Source of the DNA: Thermoprotei archaeon
GTDB lineage: Archaea; Thermoproteota; Thermoprotei; Gearchaeales; Gearchaeaceae
Reading direction: 5' to 3'
NCBI GenBank assembly: GCA_017857595.1
Contig: JAFMCU010000004.1
Location: 40,427-104,426, forward strand
Length of the DNA: 64,000 bases
Below are positions 1-9,554 of this stretch, piece after piece; position 1 is the stretch's first letter; each line of letters starts with the position of its first letter. Position numbers and translations under genes: made by a program. The notes beneath the pieces were generated by a model that worked only from the letters and a program-made list of their open reading frames with translations, had not been told where the DNA came from and did no database searches.

Positions 1-1334
1 CCACATCTACAAATTACGGGTTCTGGGGCATCATAAAGTTTATCCAATATTGATCGTTTAAGCAAATCTTCTATAATCTTTTTCCTAGCTTCGCTAACTT
101 GTATACCTGCATAGATTGAACAATTTTCCTTTAGCTTACCTCTTCTGAATTCTTCAGAGTATATATACTTTGTAGCTTCTTCTAATTTAGGATCATTTTG
201 GTTTTCTATTTTCATTTTGACCACAATATCCTCAGCGGGTATTTCTGATAACCCCTCGGTACTAATTATTGAAATAGGCTTTAATCTCTCGATTTCAATC
301 GAATTTAGTTGAAACTCTTCCTGAATCTTTTTATCTTTTTTAATATCTATCAATGCAATATAGTCGTAAGGTGCATGGGCTGGTACACTATACACCACAC
401 CTGTACCCAATTTAGGATCTATAAAATATGCTGGTAGAATTAATATCTCTCTATTATAAATTGGTTCTTGTGCTTTTTTACCTATAAAGTATGCACCTTG
501 AAGATATTTTAATACTTCACAATCAAAATCTTGTTCCTTTAATTTAATTACCGTATCTTTAGATACAAACCAAATCTCATTCTTAACTTTTACTTTTGCA
601 TATTGCTCATCAGATTTAATCCATAAATTAGTAACTCCGAAAATTGTTTCAGGTCTTAAAGTTGCAGCTACTAAGAATCCATCTTCAAACTTAAATTTCA
701 TAAGATAGAAAACTTCTGGAGAAACTCCTTCTCCTTTTAATCTATCATGATCCCCTGTTGGAGATTTATCATTTGGACACCAAATGACTGGATGTGTTCC
801 TTTAATCACGTAACCCTTTTCTTTTAGTTTTCTATATTGCCATTGGACAAACGCACTATATTCTTTATTTAAAGAAGTTGTAACAAATTCTCTTCTCCAA
901 TCTACCGAATATCCCAGTTTCATTATAGCGGGTTTAGCTTTATCTGTGTAATATTTGGCAATGTATATTGGGTCTACAAATTTTTTTAAATCATCATCGG
1001 ATATTTTATCAATTTTTTTTAATACATTTATTAGCTTTTTATCACCGTTAGCAATCCTTTTGGCAGTACCAGCTATAGGTTCACCAGTCCAGTGCCAAGC
1101 CATTGGAAACAAAACATTGTAGCCTTGCATTCTTTTGAATCGGCTATAAAATTCACCTCTTGATGATGTATATGCAAATCCCACATGTAAATGCCCATTC
1201 ATATAGGGGTAAGGAATAGTAATAAAAACCTTATTTTTACCCTCAATCGGTTCAGCCTCAAAAATTTTTGCATCTCTCCATCTATCTTGCCATTTCTTTT
1301 CTATTTCAAAAAAATTCATTTCTTGATTGCTCAT
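1..1334 (-). CDS. leuS: Leucyl-tRNA synthetase, N-terminal part (cut by window edge)
   Basis: Attaches leucine to tRNA-Leu in the cytoplasm. About 444 codons are visible and the 3' end lies outside the window. Translation of the minus strand shows the class I HIGH-type motif (PYPYMNGHLHVG, about residues 36-47), the RMQGYNVLFP segment typical of archaeal/eukaryotic LeuRS, the start of the editing insertion (TLRPETIFGVTN) and, near the window edge, PVICRCG, matching the zinc-like knuckle of archaeal LeuRS. The ATG at 1334 lies one base beyond the alaS stop, so the two synthetase genes are probably co-transcribed. A second in-frame ATG at 1319 is an alternative start. Confidence 0.9.
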   Translation of the reverse strand, partial: MSNQEMNFFEIEKKWQDRWRDAKIFEAEPIEGKNKVFITIPYPYMNGHLHVGFAYTSSRGEFYSRFKRMQGYNVLFPMAWHWTGEPIAGTAKRIANGDKKLINVLKKIDKISDDDLKKFVDPIYIAKYYTDKAKPAIMKLGYSVDWRREFVTTSLNKEYSAFVQWQYRKLKEKGYVIKGTHPVIWCPNDKSPTGDHDRLKGEGVSPEVFYLMKFKFEDGFLVAATLRPETIFGVTNLWIKSDEQYAKVKVKNEIWFVSKDTVIKLKEQDFDCEVLKYLQGAYFIGKKAQEPIYNREILILPAYFIDPKLGTGVVYSVPAHAPYDYIALIDIKKDKKIQEEFQLNSIEIERLKPISIISTEGLSEIPAEDIVVKMKIENQNDPKLEEATKYIYSEEFRRGKLKENCSIYAGIQVSEARKKIIEDLLKRSILDKLYDAPEPVICRC

Positions 1335-1335
1335 A

Positions 1336-4056
1336 TTAGCTAAATTTAAATTTTTCAATAATTTTTTCTATTGCAAGTTTTATTCCACCCTCGTCTGTTC
1401 CTACAATCCTAGCGAATTTTTCATCTCCACCGCCTTTTCCTTTAAGATATGTAGAAATCATCTTAGCTATTTCATAAGCGTAAATCTTTTGCTTTATTAA
1501 ATCCTGGCTAGCGAAAATAAAGCATTCAACTCTGTTATCTAACCTACTGAATAGTACTGCTAAAGAATTACTCTCTTTTTTTGTAATTAATTCTCCTATA
1601 TTTATCATCTCTTTTTCTCCTAAACTTTGAAATTGACCAAAATAGACTTTAATTTTATTTAAGACGTATGGTTTGTTCTTTAAGTTATTATAGATTTCGT
1701 TAGCAATTCGTAAGCTTAATTTTTCATTTAGTTTTTTCAGTTTCTTGTTTTCTTCTAACAACTTGGTTATTCCTTCCAATAGTTTGTTGGTAGGAACATT
1801 TAACTTATTTGTGGCTAATAATATTTCTTTCTCTAATTTTCCAAAATATTCTACGGATTTAAACCCTGCAGTGTATATAATCCTCTCAATACCGTCTTGT
1901 ATTCTTTCCGTTCTTATGACTTTAATTATTCCTACTTCTCCTGTTGTTGAAACATGCGTCCCTCCGCAAGCTTGATAATCATAATCACCTACGCTTACTA
2001 TTCTGATAAATCTTCCATCAGGTACGCCGCCCTGATAAATATAATATCCGTATTTCTCTTCTGCTTCTTTTCTATCCATAAATCTAGCCTTTACAGGAAT
2101 ATTTGATAACACTATTTTATTTGCTTCCTGTTCTATCTTCTTTAATTCTTCTTCATTAATCCTTTTATAATGAGTTATATCTAACCTGCCTTTTTCCTCA
2201 TCTTTTTGAGCACCTGCCTGCCAAACGTGATTACCTAGTATTTTTCTAAGTGAATAAAGCATAATATGTGTAGCTGTATGATGTCTCATTATATCTAATC
2301 TTCGATTGAAATCAATCTTGCCGATTACTTCTTGTCCTTCAATACCACTGATTATCTTGTTAACTTTATGATAAATAACATTATCAAATTTATAAACAGA
2401 CAGAACATTCATTTCAAAATCGTTGTAAATAATTTTTCCAGTATCGTATATTTGTCCTCCTCCTTCAGGATAAAATGCTGTTTTATCTAATATAATCCAA
2501 TCTGGATATATTACCTTCAAAACTTTAGCTCTGAATGTATCAGTATATGGATTATCATAATATAATGGGTATGTCGGCTGTAAATCTTTTGTTATAGGCA
2601 GATCTACTTTTTTTATATCTTTTTTTACGCTAATTTCATGTTTTTCTACTATTTTAGAAAGGAAATCTTTAGGTACGCTTATTTCAATATTATATTTTGC
2701 TGCCTTTTCAACTACATATTCTGGGCTAATTCCATGTGAATCGTATAAATTTATTAATTCATCTATATTAAATTTTTCATTTTTCTTAATTTTCTCCCTA
2801 ATTAAATTATCTATCATTGTATCGGCTCTTTTAAGGAGTTGGTCGTATTTTTCTCTTTCAATATTGACAATTTCTATTATTCTATCCTTTTCTTTTACGA
2901 GGTGTGGAAAGCTTTTACTCCATAAACTTATTTGATCTTCTATGAGCTCTTCTAGTGTTATATCAATGTTTAGTAATTTCATTATCCTTAATAATTTTCT
3001 TATGACTAATCTACCAAGATATCCTTCTCCTACATTTGAAGGAACTATACCATCAGCTAACAAAAATGTTATGCATTTGGAATGATCCAATAGAACATAG
3101 CTAGCTTCAAGCCTTTTTATTATTTCCCTTATTTCTTTTTCATTCGTATTTAATTCTTTACTTATGCTAAAAATTGGATCTTTATCTTGTAAGTACAAAA
3201 GTGACTTTTTTGAGTGTATTTCACTTATATGATTAACTTCTTTATCCAGACCTAATTTTTTAAAAATTTTTTCAAGTAATTTATCATAGATTGCATGAAA
3301 TGCTGAAGACTTACCTGATATAAACCAAGCATATCTTTCAAGACCATAACCAGTATCTACGATAAATAGAGGAAGATCTTTTAATGTTCCATTTACTATT
3401 TGATATTTCATAAAAACTAAAGTCGCAATTTCCAATCCCTTAGATGCTACTTCGAAACAAGGCCCAGCATTTCCACCACCTTCCCACGCATCTTCAATGT
3501 AGCAGATACTTAAGGGATCTATGTTCAAAATTTTCGAGGAAAAATCTTGACAGTATTCAACAGTTTCATCTTTCCAATAAATTGTGTTATAAACTGTGTT
3601 AAATGAATGATGCGCCATCATCTCAAATATAGTTAGATGTCTACCCGCTGTTTTACCAACAAGATCAATATCCTTTAATCTAATACAAGGTTGAGAAAAA
3701 ACTAGAGGATTAGCAGGTGGTGGAACTATTCCACTTGTAACAAAAGGTTGAAAAACAGCAATACTTGCTATTGTTAAATATATGTCATCCCTCCATCTAG
3801 CAACAACAGGTCTATAACTGATTTCTGTATGACTTTTTTCTTTAAAATAATTAATAAACAGATTTCTTACTTCATTTAGATTAAAATTGGATATTTTTTC
3901 TCCTATAAAGCCATATTCAACACAAGGAGAACTTTGGCAATATTCAAAATCTTTATTAAGGGTCCAAAAATATCTTTTACAATTTTTACATTGCTTTCTA
4001 ACGAAACCATTTTGAATAAAATATTTTAATTCATATTCGTCTTTGCTAAATTCCAT
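1336..4056 (-). CDS. alaS: Alanyl-tRNA synthetase
   Basis: Full-length archaeal AlaRS (906 aa), charging tRNA-Ala and hydrolysing mischarged Ser/Gly-tRNA. It begins with the archaeal cysteine-containing N-terminal module (CKNCKRYFW), followed by the class II catalytic core. The editing domain carries HHTATH (about residue 590) and CGGTH (about 697), the metal ligands. The C-terminal DHHA1-like domain ends with a GGG-containing loop. Two tRNA-Ala genes, each with the G3:U70 pair recognised by AlaRS, lie in the same window. The gene sits between the stalk protein gene rpl12 upstream and leuS downstream. Confidence 0.97.
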   Translation of the reverse strand: MEFSKDEYELKYFIQNGFVRKQCKNCKRYFWTLNKDFEYCQSSPCVEYGFIGEKISNFNLNEVRNLFINYFKEKSHTEISYRPVVARWRDDIYLTIASIAVFQPFVTSGIVPPPANPLVFSQPCIRLKDIDLVGKTAGRHLTIFEMMAHHSFNTVYNTIYWKDETVEYCQDFSSKILNIDPLSICYIEDAWEGGGNAGPCFEVASKGLEIATLVFMKYQIVNGTLKDLPLFIVDTGYGLERYAWFISGKSSAFHAIYDKLLEKIFKKLGLDKEVNHISEIHSKKSLLYLQDKDPIFSISKELNTNEKEIREIIKRLEASYVLLDHSKCITFLLADGIVPSNVGEGYLGRLVIRKLLRIMKLLNIDITLEELIEDQISLWSKSFPHLVKEKDRIIEIVNIEREKYDQLLKRADTMIDNLIREKIKKNEKFNIDELINLYDSHGISPEYVVEKAAKYNIEISVPKDFLSKIVEKHEISVKKDIKKVDLPITKDLQPTYPLYYDNPYTDTFRAKVLKVIYPDWIILDKTAFYPEGGGQIYDTGKIIYNDFEMNVLSVYKFDNVIYHKVNKIISGIEGQEVIGKIDFNRRLDIMRHHTATHIMLYSLRKILGNHVWQAGAQKDEEKGRLDITHYKRINEEELKKIEQEANKIVLSNIPVKARFMDRKEAEEKYGYYIYQGGVPDGRFIRIVSVGDYDYQACGGTHVSTTGEVGIIKVIRTERIQDGIERIIYTAGFKSVEYFGKLEKEILLATNKLNVPTNKLLEGITKLLEENKKLKKLNEKLSLRIANEIYNNLKNKPYVLNKIKVYFGQFQSLGEKEMINIGELITKKESNSLAVLFSRLDNRVECFIFASQDLIKQKIYAYEIAKMISTYLKGKGGGDEKFARIVGTDEGGIKLAIEKIIEKFKFS

Positions 4057-4098
4057 TAATAAATAGTTAAATTAATTCAATAAATGATATTTTTATCT

Positions 4099-4416
4099 TT
4101 ACCCGAATAAAGCAGAAAGTCCTGCAGATAGCGTTTCCTCTGAGACTTCTTCTTCTTTCTTTTCTTCTTTCTTTTCTTCTTTCTTAGCTTCAGCAGGTGC
4201 TGTTGTTTGTTGAGGTGTAGCTGTAACAGCTGCTGGTAGTGCAGTTGCAGACTTTAATGTCTCTTCTATATTAATTTCCTTTAAAGCAGCGGCAAACATT
4301 TTAAGTTTATTTTCATCATACGGTATACCTGCTGACTGAAAGATCTTGGTCAAATTATCTTCATTTATCTCCTTTTTTGCATAATGCAGCAATAAACCAG
4401 CATATACGTATTCCAT
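4099..4416 (-). CDS. rpl12: Ribosomal protein L12 (P1/P2-type stalk protein)
   Basis: Flexible acidic stalk protein that recruits translation factors. At 105 aa it has the archaeal layout: a helical N-terminal dimerisation domain ([10 protein letters not shown]), an Ala/Thr/Pro hinge (about residues 62-77), a Lys/Glu-rich stretch, and the conserved C-terminal factor-binding tail ending SALFG. It is last in the L11-L1-L10-L12 order. It is notable beside the neighbouring L10, which lacks the matching acidic tail. Confidence 0.96.
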   Translation of the reverse strand: MEYVYAGLLLHYAKKEINEDNLTKIFQSAGIPYDENKLKMFAAALKEINIEETLKSATALPAAVTATPQQTTAPAEAKKEEKKEEKKEEEVSEETLSAGLSALFG

Positions 4417-4467
4417 ATTTCTTTAAACTATATGTAACTTCCTAAATAAAAATATTTGCTTTTTAAT

Positions 4468-5334
4468 TTACTTAACGTTAAGCTTATCTAATAGGTATTT
4501 GGCTAACATTTGCGCTTTAATCAAATTAAACGATAAACTTTCCTTTTCCGGTAATACCATATTTTGTAATAATTTTATTGAATTCATTTGTGCACTTAGT
4601 ATCAACGCAGGCAATGTTTCCTTAACGGGTAATGCATTATTTAAAGCGATTTTTAAAGCGTTGTTATAAGCATCAATTATTTCTTTCCTTATTTCTTCTA
4701 TATCTAATACTATTTTTTCTATTATGTTTTTTCCATCGAATGCGAACTTTAAATTTAAGGTTTTTGATATTGGCTTTATATTTAGTAAATTTAATAATTC
4801 TACTATTTCTTTAGTTATTTCTGTACCCTGTTTGGCTACTATAGTATCTTTAGCTATCCAAACTGAACCTTCTTCAATTTTAGTTGGTACCTTTAATTTA
4901 CTAAACTTACTTAATATAGGTCCTGGTGTTAAGCCAGTGTTTCCTGCTGGAACAATAATATCTATAGGAGCTTTCATTCCAGGTTGTGCCGCTGAATATA
5001 TCTTGTTTTTTTCTAGTATCAAATACAGCTCATATGGATTTATATTAGTAAAAATAAAGCAATTTTGATTTGTTAATAATTTATCGATTTTATCTCGTAT
5101 TTGCTTTCCAAATTTTTTTTCTATTGCTATTTTAACTAAATTGTTTTTTGCAACTTTTAATATGCCATAATTTCTTACAATTTTTCTAATTTCTTGAATT
5201 TCACTACTTCTTAGACCAATTAAATCAGCAACTATTATATATTTGAAGTCATTAAGTAAGCGAATTATTTCATCTAACTGTTTAGATTTTTTTAATTTTG
5301 TAACTTTCTTTATGGCCTTGTATTTTAATGACAC
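4468..5334 (-). CDS. rpl10: Ribosomal protein L10 (P0), short form
   Basis: Stalk base protein that binds 23S rRNA with L11 and carries L12 dimers on C-terminal helices. The N-terminal rRNA-binding domain (residues 1-110) and the inserted second domain (about 110-185, with PGPILSKFSKL) are recognisable. The helical spine follows. At 288 aa it is about 50 residues shorter than common archaeal P0 proteins. It ends in LLDKLNVK, without the Ala/Glu-rich hinge and LFG tail. A proper stop codon ends it, with 51 bp before rpl12, so this is not a window artefact. Confidence 0.93.
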   Translation of the reverse strand: MSLKYKAIKKVTKLKKSKQLDEIIRLLNDFKYIIVADLIGLRSSEIQEIRKIVRNYGILKVAKNNLVKIAIEKKFGKQIRDKIDKLLTNQNCFIFTNINPYELYLILEKNKIYSAAQPGMKAPIDIIVPAGNTGLTPGPILSKFSKLKVPTKIEEGSVWIAKDTIVAKQGTEITKEIVELLNLLNIKPISKTLNLKFAFDGKNIIEKIVLDIEEIRKEIIDAYNNALKIALNNALPVKETLPALILSAQMNSIKLLQNMVLPEKESLSFNLIKAQMLAKYLLDKLNVK

Positions 5335-5336
5335 TT

Positions 5337-5999
5337 TTATCTCACCCTAATAGGATTTGACATCGTTTTCTTTATATACACACTTTTAATTCTTCCTTCA
5401 CCAGCTAGCACTCTTTGTATTTCATTTATCACAAAAATAGCATTTTCTGCTAACTTCTTAGGATCATCTCCTTCTTTACCTATAGCACAACTTAAGGTTG
5501 GTTGATTCTTTATTCTAATTCTCACACTTTGTTTCAAGTCCTTTACCAAATTTGCTACATCGGTGTTTGGATGTAAAACTTGTGGCAATTTACCTTTTGC
5601 ACCAAGATATTGGCCTAATAACTTTCCAACGACGGGCATCATTTCAGGTTGAGCTAGATAGAAATTATATTTTTTAGCTAATTTTTTCAATTCTCTTTTA
5701 TTTCCTTGTAATTTATCCAGATCACTTTTTCTAATAACTGCATCAGCTCCAGCTTCTTCAGCTAATTTTGCTACATCTTTTTCGGCAAAAATACAAACTT
5801 TTGATTCTTTTGAAATCTTATTAGGTAATTTTAATATCAAATTCATTTTGTTGGCTACTTTTTTTAAATCTACATCAGCTAAATTTACTATTATTTCATA
5901 CGTTTGGTTGAATCTTCTCTTCTTTGATAACTCTAATTTAGAAATTGCACTAAGTATAGTATCTGAATCTGCTGATAATTTTTGAATTGTTTTTGACAT
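5337..5999 (-). CDS. rpl1: Ribosomal protein L1
   Basis: L1 stalk protein (220 aa, normal archaeal length). It binds 23S rRNA at the E site and in many archaea represses its own operon by binding the mRNA leader. The signature around PEMMPVVGKLLG and the following KLPQVLHPN are clear, with a basic C-terminus. Two bases separate it from both rpl11 upstream and rpl10 downstream, so translation is probably coupled. I did not identify an L1-binding mRNA hairpin. Confidence 0.96.
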   Translation of the reverse strand: MSKTIQKLSADSDTILSAISKLELSKKRRFNQTYEIIVNLADVDLKKVANKMNLILKLPNKISKESKVCIFAEKDVAKLAEEAGADAVIRKSDLDKLQGNKRELKKLAKKYNFYLAQPEMMPVVGKLLGQYLGAKGKLPQVLHPNTDVANLVKDLKQSVRIRIKNQPTLSCAIGKEGDDPKKLAENAIFVINEIQRVLAGEGRIKSVYIKKTMSNPIRVR

Positions 6000-6001
6000 A
6001 A

Positions 6002-6490
6002 TTATATTTCTTTGAATAAATTATCGTATAAACCTTTATCTATTTCTTTTTGTACTTCTCTAGGATCCTTATTTTCAACTGTTATACCAAAGCTAACGCA
6101 TGTACCTAATATTTCTTTAGTTGCCGCTTTAATATCCTTAGCTAAAAGATCTTTAATTTTCAATTTTGCTATCTTTATTACTTGTTGGAGCGTTAAATTT
6201 CCAACTTTTTGTTTTGATGGAGATGAAGAACCTTTCTCTATTTTTAATTCATTTAGAAGCAACGCGGCTGTTGAAGGCGTTCCTATTTCTATATCAAACT
6301 CTTTTGTTTCAGGATCAACTTTAACAGTTACAGGTACACGCATTCCTGCGAATTCTTTTGTAGCTTCATTTATCTTTTTAACAACATCCATCACATTTAT
6401 ACCTGAAGGTGTCAGTGCAGGACCTATAGGCGGTCCTCCTGTAGCTTTTCCTCCTTCTATAGTAAAATTAAATGATTTTGATTTTGGCAT
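6002..6490 (-). CDS. rpl11: Ribosomal protein L11
   Basis: GTPase-centre ribosomal protein (162 aa). The N-terminal domain has the conserved proline-rich [20 protein letters not shown]. The C-terminal rRNA-binding domain contains [14 protein letters not shown] followed by the GI motif. First ribosomal gene after nusG in the secE-nusG-rpl11-rpl1-rpl10-rpl12 series, an order conserved in archaea and bacteria. Confidence 0.97.
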   Translation of the reverse strand: MPKSKSFNFTIEGGKATGGPPIGPALTPSGINVMDVVKKINEATKEFAGMRVPVTVKVDPETKEFDIEIGTPSTAALLLNELKIEKGSSSPSKQKVGNLTLQQVIKIAKLKIKDLLAKDIKAATKEILGTCVSFGITVENKDPREVQKEIDKGLYDNLFKEI

Positions 6491-6507
6491 TTTATTTATT
6501 GTTATTA

Positions 6508-6987
6508 TTATTTCTTTATAACTTTAACATATTCAGCAGATAAATGAATTGGTATATTACTTACAGCATCTTTTAAAATTACCGTCACTTCATTTTTGCT
6601 CTTATCAACTTCAATTATTTCTGCTATATTACCTTTAAATGGACCAAAAATTATCTCTACTTCATAACCTTCTTTTAAGTCAGTTATTGCTTCTTTAGGA
6701 ACTAATAAATGTTCTATTTCTTTGATATCTATCATGCCTTTTATTTGACCTTTAACATGTTTAAGCCCGTAAAATAGCGATAATACGTCTCCCATATTTT
6801 TAGCTTCAACCATAACATAAGATTTTATTTCATCCAACACTAGTGCAGATACAACGCTCGTTTTATCAGCCACAGCTTTATATCTTTCATTTATTATGAA
6901 GGCCGTAGTATTTTCATAACCAGTAGTAACTTTAACTGCAAATATCTTAATTTCTGAACCTTTACCAGATTCTTTTTCTTGTTCCAT
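6508..6987 (-). CDS. nusG: Transcription elongation factor NusG/Spt5
   Basis: Binds RNA polymerase over the clamp and increases processivity. At 159 aa it has an NGN domain (about 14-95, with the [10 protein letters not shown] strand) and a KOW domain (about 105-140, [18 protein letters not shown]). The ATG at 6987 overlaps the end of secE by 26 bases. The first 12 residues are a charged stretch before the NGN fold, so a slightly later non-ATG start cannot be excluded. Tight coupling to secE is the usual archaeal arrangement. Confidence 0.94.
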   Translation of the reverse strand: MEQEKESGKGSEIKIFAVKVTTGYENTTAFIINERYKAVADKTSVVSALVLDEIKSYVMVEAKNMGDVLSLFYGLKHVKGQIKGMIDIKEIEHLLVPKEAITDLKEGYEVEIIFGPFKGNIAEIIEVDKSKNEVTVILKDAVSNIPIHLSAEYVKVIKK

Positions 6988-7237
6988 AGTAATATAATAA
7001 TAATACTATTCCTATAACCACCGTAAATATTAATATTGCTATTTGAGGTACGCTTGAGATATTTATACTTTGAAGACCAAAACCTAATAGGCTTATTACA
7101 AAAGTATATGTTCCTACAATTAAAAACCCAACACCTACTATCTTAAACATTAAATTAAATTCTTCTTTTGTAGGTTTAATTGCTAGAGATAATATGTTAC
7201 GAATTGAATTCCAAAGCGATTTTAATTTTTCTGACAA
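6962..7237 (-). CDS. secE: Protein translocase subunit SecE/Sec61-gamma with an additional membrane segment
   Basis: Small clamp subunit of the SecY translocon. Residues 1-53 match Sec61-gamma: an amphipathic helix with KPTKEEFNLMFKI followed by the membrane helix (about 31-53). Typical archaeal SecE stops there at about 60 aa. This protein runs to 91 aa and adds a second hydrophobic helix (about 64-84) ending in a basic [10 protein letters not shown]. The location immediately upstream of nusG supports the identification. Confidence 0.88.
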   Translation of the reverse strand: MSEKLKSLWNSIRNILSLAIKPTKEEFNLMFKIVGVGFLIVGTYTFVISLLGFGLQSINISSVPQIAILIFTVVIGIVLLLYYYGTRKRIW

Positions 7238-7278
7238 GTTAGCAATTAAAATTTAAGCTAGGATCTATTTAATAAACT

Positions 7279-8235
7279 TTATTTTAAGAGAGCAATTAAA
7301 ATAGCTTTGCTTGTATGCAATCTATTTTCTGCTTGTTCGAATACTATAGAATTTTTACCATATACGACTCCTTCAGTAACTTCTTCTCCTAGATGCCATG
7401 GAGCACAATGCATAAAATATGCATTTGGATTTAATTCGAATATTTTTTCATTAACTTGATAATCCTTCAATTCTTTTAATCTAATTTCTTTTTCTGATTC
7501 CATTCCCATAGATACAAAGGTATCCGTATAAATAATATTGGCATCCAACATTGAATTCTTAATTTCTTCTGTGACTCTAATCGAAGATCCTGATTTTTTA
7601 GCAATAATTTGGGCCTTTTCTAGAATTTGTGAGGTAGGTTGATATCTTTTGGGAGAAATAATTGTAATATTCGTTCCTAAAATAGCTGAACCTAGAAGTA
7701 GGCTTATCGCAACGTTGTTATTACCGTCGCCAATATATGAAATTTTTATACCTTCTAATTTACCAAATTTTTCATATATAGTAAAAAAATCAGATAGAAT
7801 CTGACATGGATGCTCCAAATCACTTAAAGCATTGATAACAGGCCCGTCAAAATAATTTGCAAATTCTTCCAAATCACTATGTTTATAAACTCTTAAAATA
7901 GCTGCATCAAAGTATCTATTCAAAACACTAGCTGTATCTCTTATACTTTCACCCCTAGCTAATTGTAATTCATTCCAACTAAAATAATAAGATTGAGTAC
8001 CTAATTCTTGTAAAGCTACCGAAAATGACGCTCTTGTTCTTGTTGAATGTTTCTGGAATATAAGTGCTACTTTTTTATCTACTAAATAATTAAAACTTTT
8101 TACTCCTATTTTACTAAGCGTTTTAATATATTCAGCTAGATTTACAATTGATAAGATTTCTTGTTTATTAAGATCTGTAATTGAGAGTAGATCTCGTCCT
8201 CTCATCCCTTTTATGTTATTTATTATATTCTTCAT
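7279..8235 (-). CDS. argF: Ornithine carbamoyltransferase
   Basis: Transfers carbamoyl phosphate to ornithine to make citrulline (arginine synthesis). The 318-aa protein has the carbamoyl-phosphate motif STRTR, the HPCQ motif, and the ornithine-side loop DTFVSMGME. The usual HCLP catalytic motif reads HCAPWH (Cys277): the Cys is kept but neighbouring residues differ. The start codon overlaps the ftsY stop by four bases. No other arginine gene is in the window. An unusual relative such as a putrescine or other carbamoyltransferase is possible, but the SMG loop favours ornithine. Confidence 0.88.
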   Translation of the reverse strand: MKNIINNIKGMRGRDLLSITDLNKQEILSIVNLAEYIKTLSKIGVKSFNYLVDKKVALIFQKHSTRTRASFSVALQELGTQSYYFSWNELQLARGESIRDTASVLNRYFDAAILRVYKHSDLEEFANYFDGPVINALSDLEHPCQILSDFFTIYEKFGKLEGIKISYIGDGNNNVAISLLLGSAILGTNITIISPKRYQPTSQILEKAQIIAKKSGSSIRVTEEIKNSMLDANIIYTDTFVSMGMESEKEIRLKELKDYQVNEKIFELNPNAYFMHCAPWHLGEEVTEGVVYGKNSIVFEQAENRLHTSKAILIALLK

Positions 8236-9131
8236 TCTTCAATCAACTTATTAATTATCCAATCTTTATTTACTTGTATAAAGTCATTGTAATTTAATCC
8301 AGTACCTACGAACAATATTGGCTTTTTTGTGGAATAGATAAGGGTTAAAATTGTACCACCTCTTTCATCTGCGTCCGTTTTCGTCAATATATAACCTGTT
8401 ATGTTTAGTTCTTTGTTAAAAATTTCAGCTTGATAATAAGCATCGTTCCCTGATAAGCTATCAACTACTAATAATGTTGCATGTGGCTTTATTACTCTTA
8501 CAAGCTTTTTCATTTCATCTAATAAATTTATATCTGTATCCATTCTACCTGCTGTATCAATTAAGACTACATCGAAATTGTTTTTATATGCATAAGCAAC
8601 AGCGTCGTAAGCTACAGCTGTAGGTGACGCGCCATATTTGTGTTTTACCATTTCAACACCTAATAATTTAGCATGGGTCTCTAGTTGCTCAATTGCACCA
8701 GCTCTGTACGTATCTGAACATGCAAGTAAGCATTTCATCTTATGTTTATTTTTAAGATAATAACATAATTTAGCAATTGATGTCGTTTTTCCAGTTCCAT
8801 TAATACCTACGAAAAGAATTATATACGGCTTATTTTTTAAAATTTCATCCAATAAATTTTTATCTTCAATATCTCTTAGCAGAACTTTTAATGTTTCTTT
8901 ATATAAAGCATTAATTATATTTTCAGCTTTATCAAATCTCCCTATTTTTTTAGCTATTAGTCTATTTTCAATTTCTTTTACTATCTTCTCAGCTACTTCT
9001 TCAGAAACATTATTTTCAACCAATTTTAATTCAAATTTCCAAAGTTCTTCCTTTAATTCATTTCCTGATAATTGAGTAGTTAAAATTTTCTCCTTTAACG
9101 ATGAAAATGCTTTCTTTATACCAGAAAACAT
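8232..9131 (-). CDS. ftsY: Signal recognition particle receptor FtsY
   Basis: SRP-type GTPase that docks the ribosome-SRP complex at the membrane. 299 aa: a helical N domain (1-95) and a G domain with the P-loop GINGTGKTTS, DTYRAGAIEQL, the DTAGRMDTD loop, TKTDADERGGT and FVGTG near the end. The acidic A domain found in some relatives is absent, as is usual in archaea. It starts immediately after the pfdA stop and overlaps argF downstream. Confidence 0.97.
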   Translation of the reverse strand: MFSGIKKAFSSLKEKILTTQLSGNELKEELWKFELKLVENNVSEEVAEKIVKEIENRLIAKKIGRFDKAENIINALYKETLKVLLRDIEDKNLLDEILKNKPYIILFVGINGTGKTTSIAKLCYYLKNKHKMKCLLACSDTYRAGAIEQLETHAKLLGVEMVKHKYGASPTAVAYDAVAYAYKNNFDVVLIDTAGRMDTDINLLDEMKKLVRVIKPHATLLVVDSLSGNDAYYQAEIFNKELNITGYILTKTDADERGGTILTLIYSTKKPILFVGTGLNYNDFIQVNKDWIINKLIEE

Positions 9132-9554
9132 TTATTCTTTACTTTCAGTTAATTTGGCAAGTTCTGCTTCTAATCTAGAGACTATTAAACTTAATTCTCT
9201 AATAACTTTGCTAGTATTTTCCAAAGATTCAGTTATTTTTTGTTTTCTTCGATTTAGAAAATTAGTAGCTTGTTCAAGAGTATATTCAACAAATATTTTT
9301 GCGCCAATATTCAGCAATATTTTATTATCTTTATTGAGATTAACCTTTAAATAGGATCCACTACCTAACGATGTATAAAGCTCTGTTTGACTTTCTCGAA
9401 TTTTATATAGCTCGTTTAGAGAAGTTAACGTTGCATCAACTTCATTCAACAATGCTGTTATCGCAGTAAATTCATTTTGATAATTATCTAAAAGTTGCTT
9501 ATAATATTCATATTCTAAAACTTTTCTATTTATTTCCTTCTCTTTGCTGCTCAT
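9132..9554 (-). CDS. pfdA: Prefoldin alpha subunit
   Basis: Subunit of the hexameric prefoldin co-chaperone that hands unfolded proteins to the thermosome, also encoded here. Two long coiled-coil helices flank a beta hairpin region (SQTELYTSLGSGSYLKV), the normal alpha-type architecture. I chose the ATG at 9554 (MSSKEKE) because the family starts close to the first helix. An upstream ATG at 9581 would add nine basic residues and lengthen the overlap with L18a. Conserved neighbour order is L18a-pfdA-ftsY. Confidence 0.9.
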   Translation of the reverse strand: MSSKEKEINRKVLEYEYYKQLLDNYQNEFTAITALLNEVDATLTSLNELYKIRESQTELYTSLGSGSYLKVNLNKDNKILLNIGAKIFVEYTLEQATNFLNRRKQKITESLENTSKVIRELSLIVSRLEAELAKLTESKE

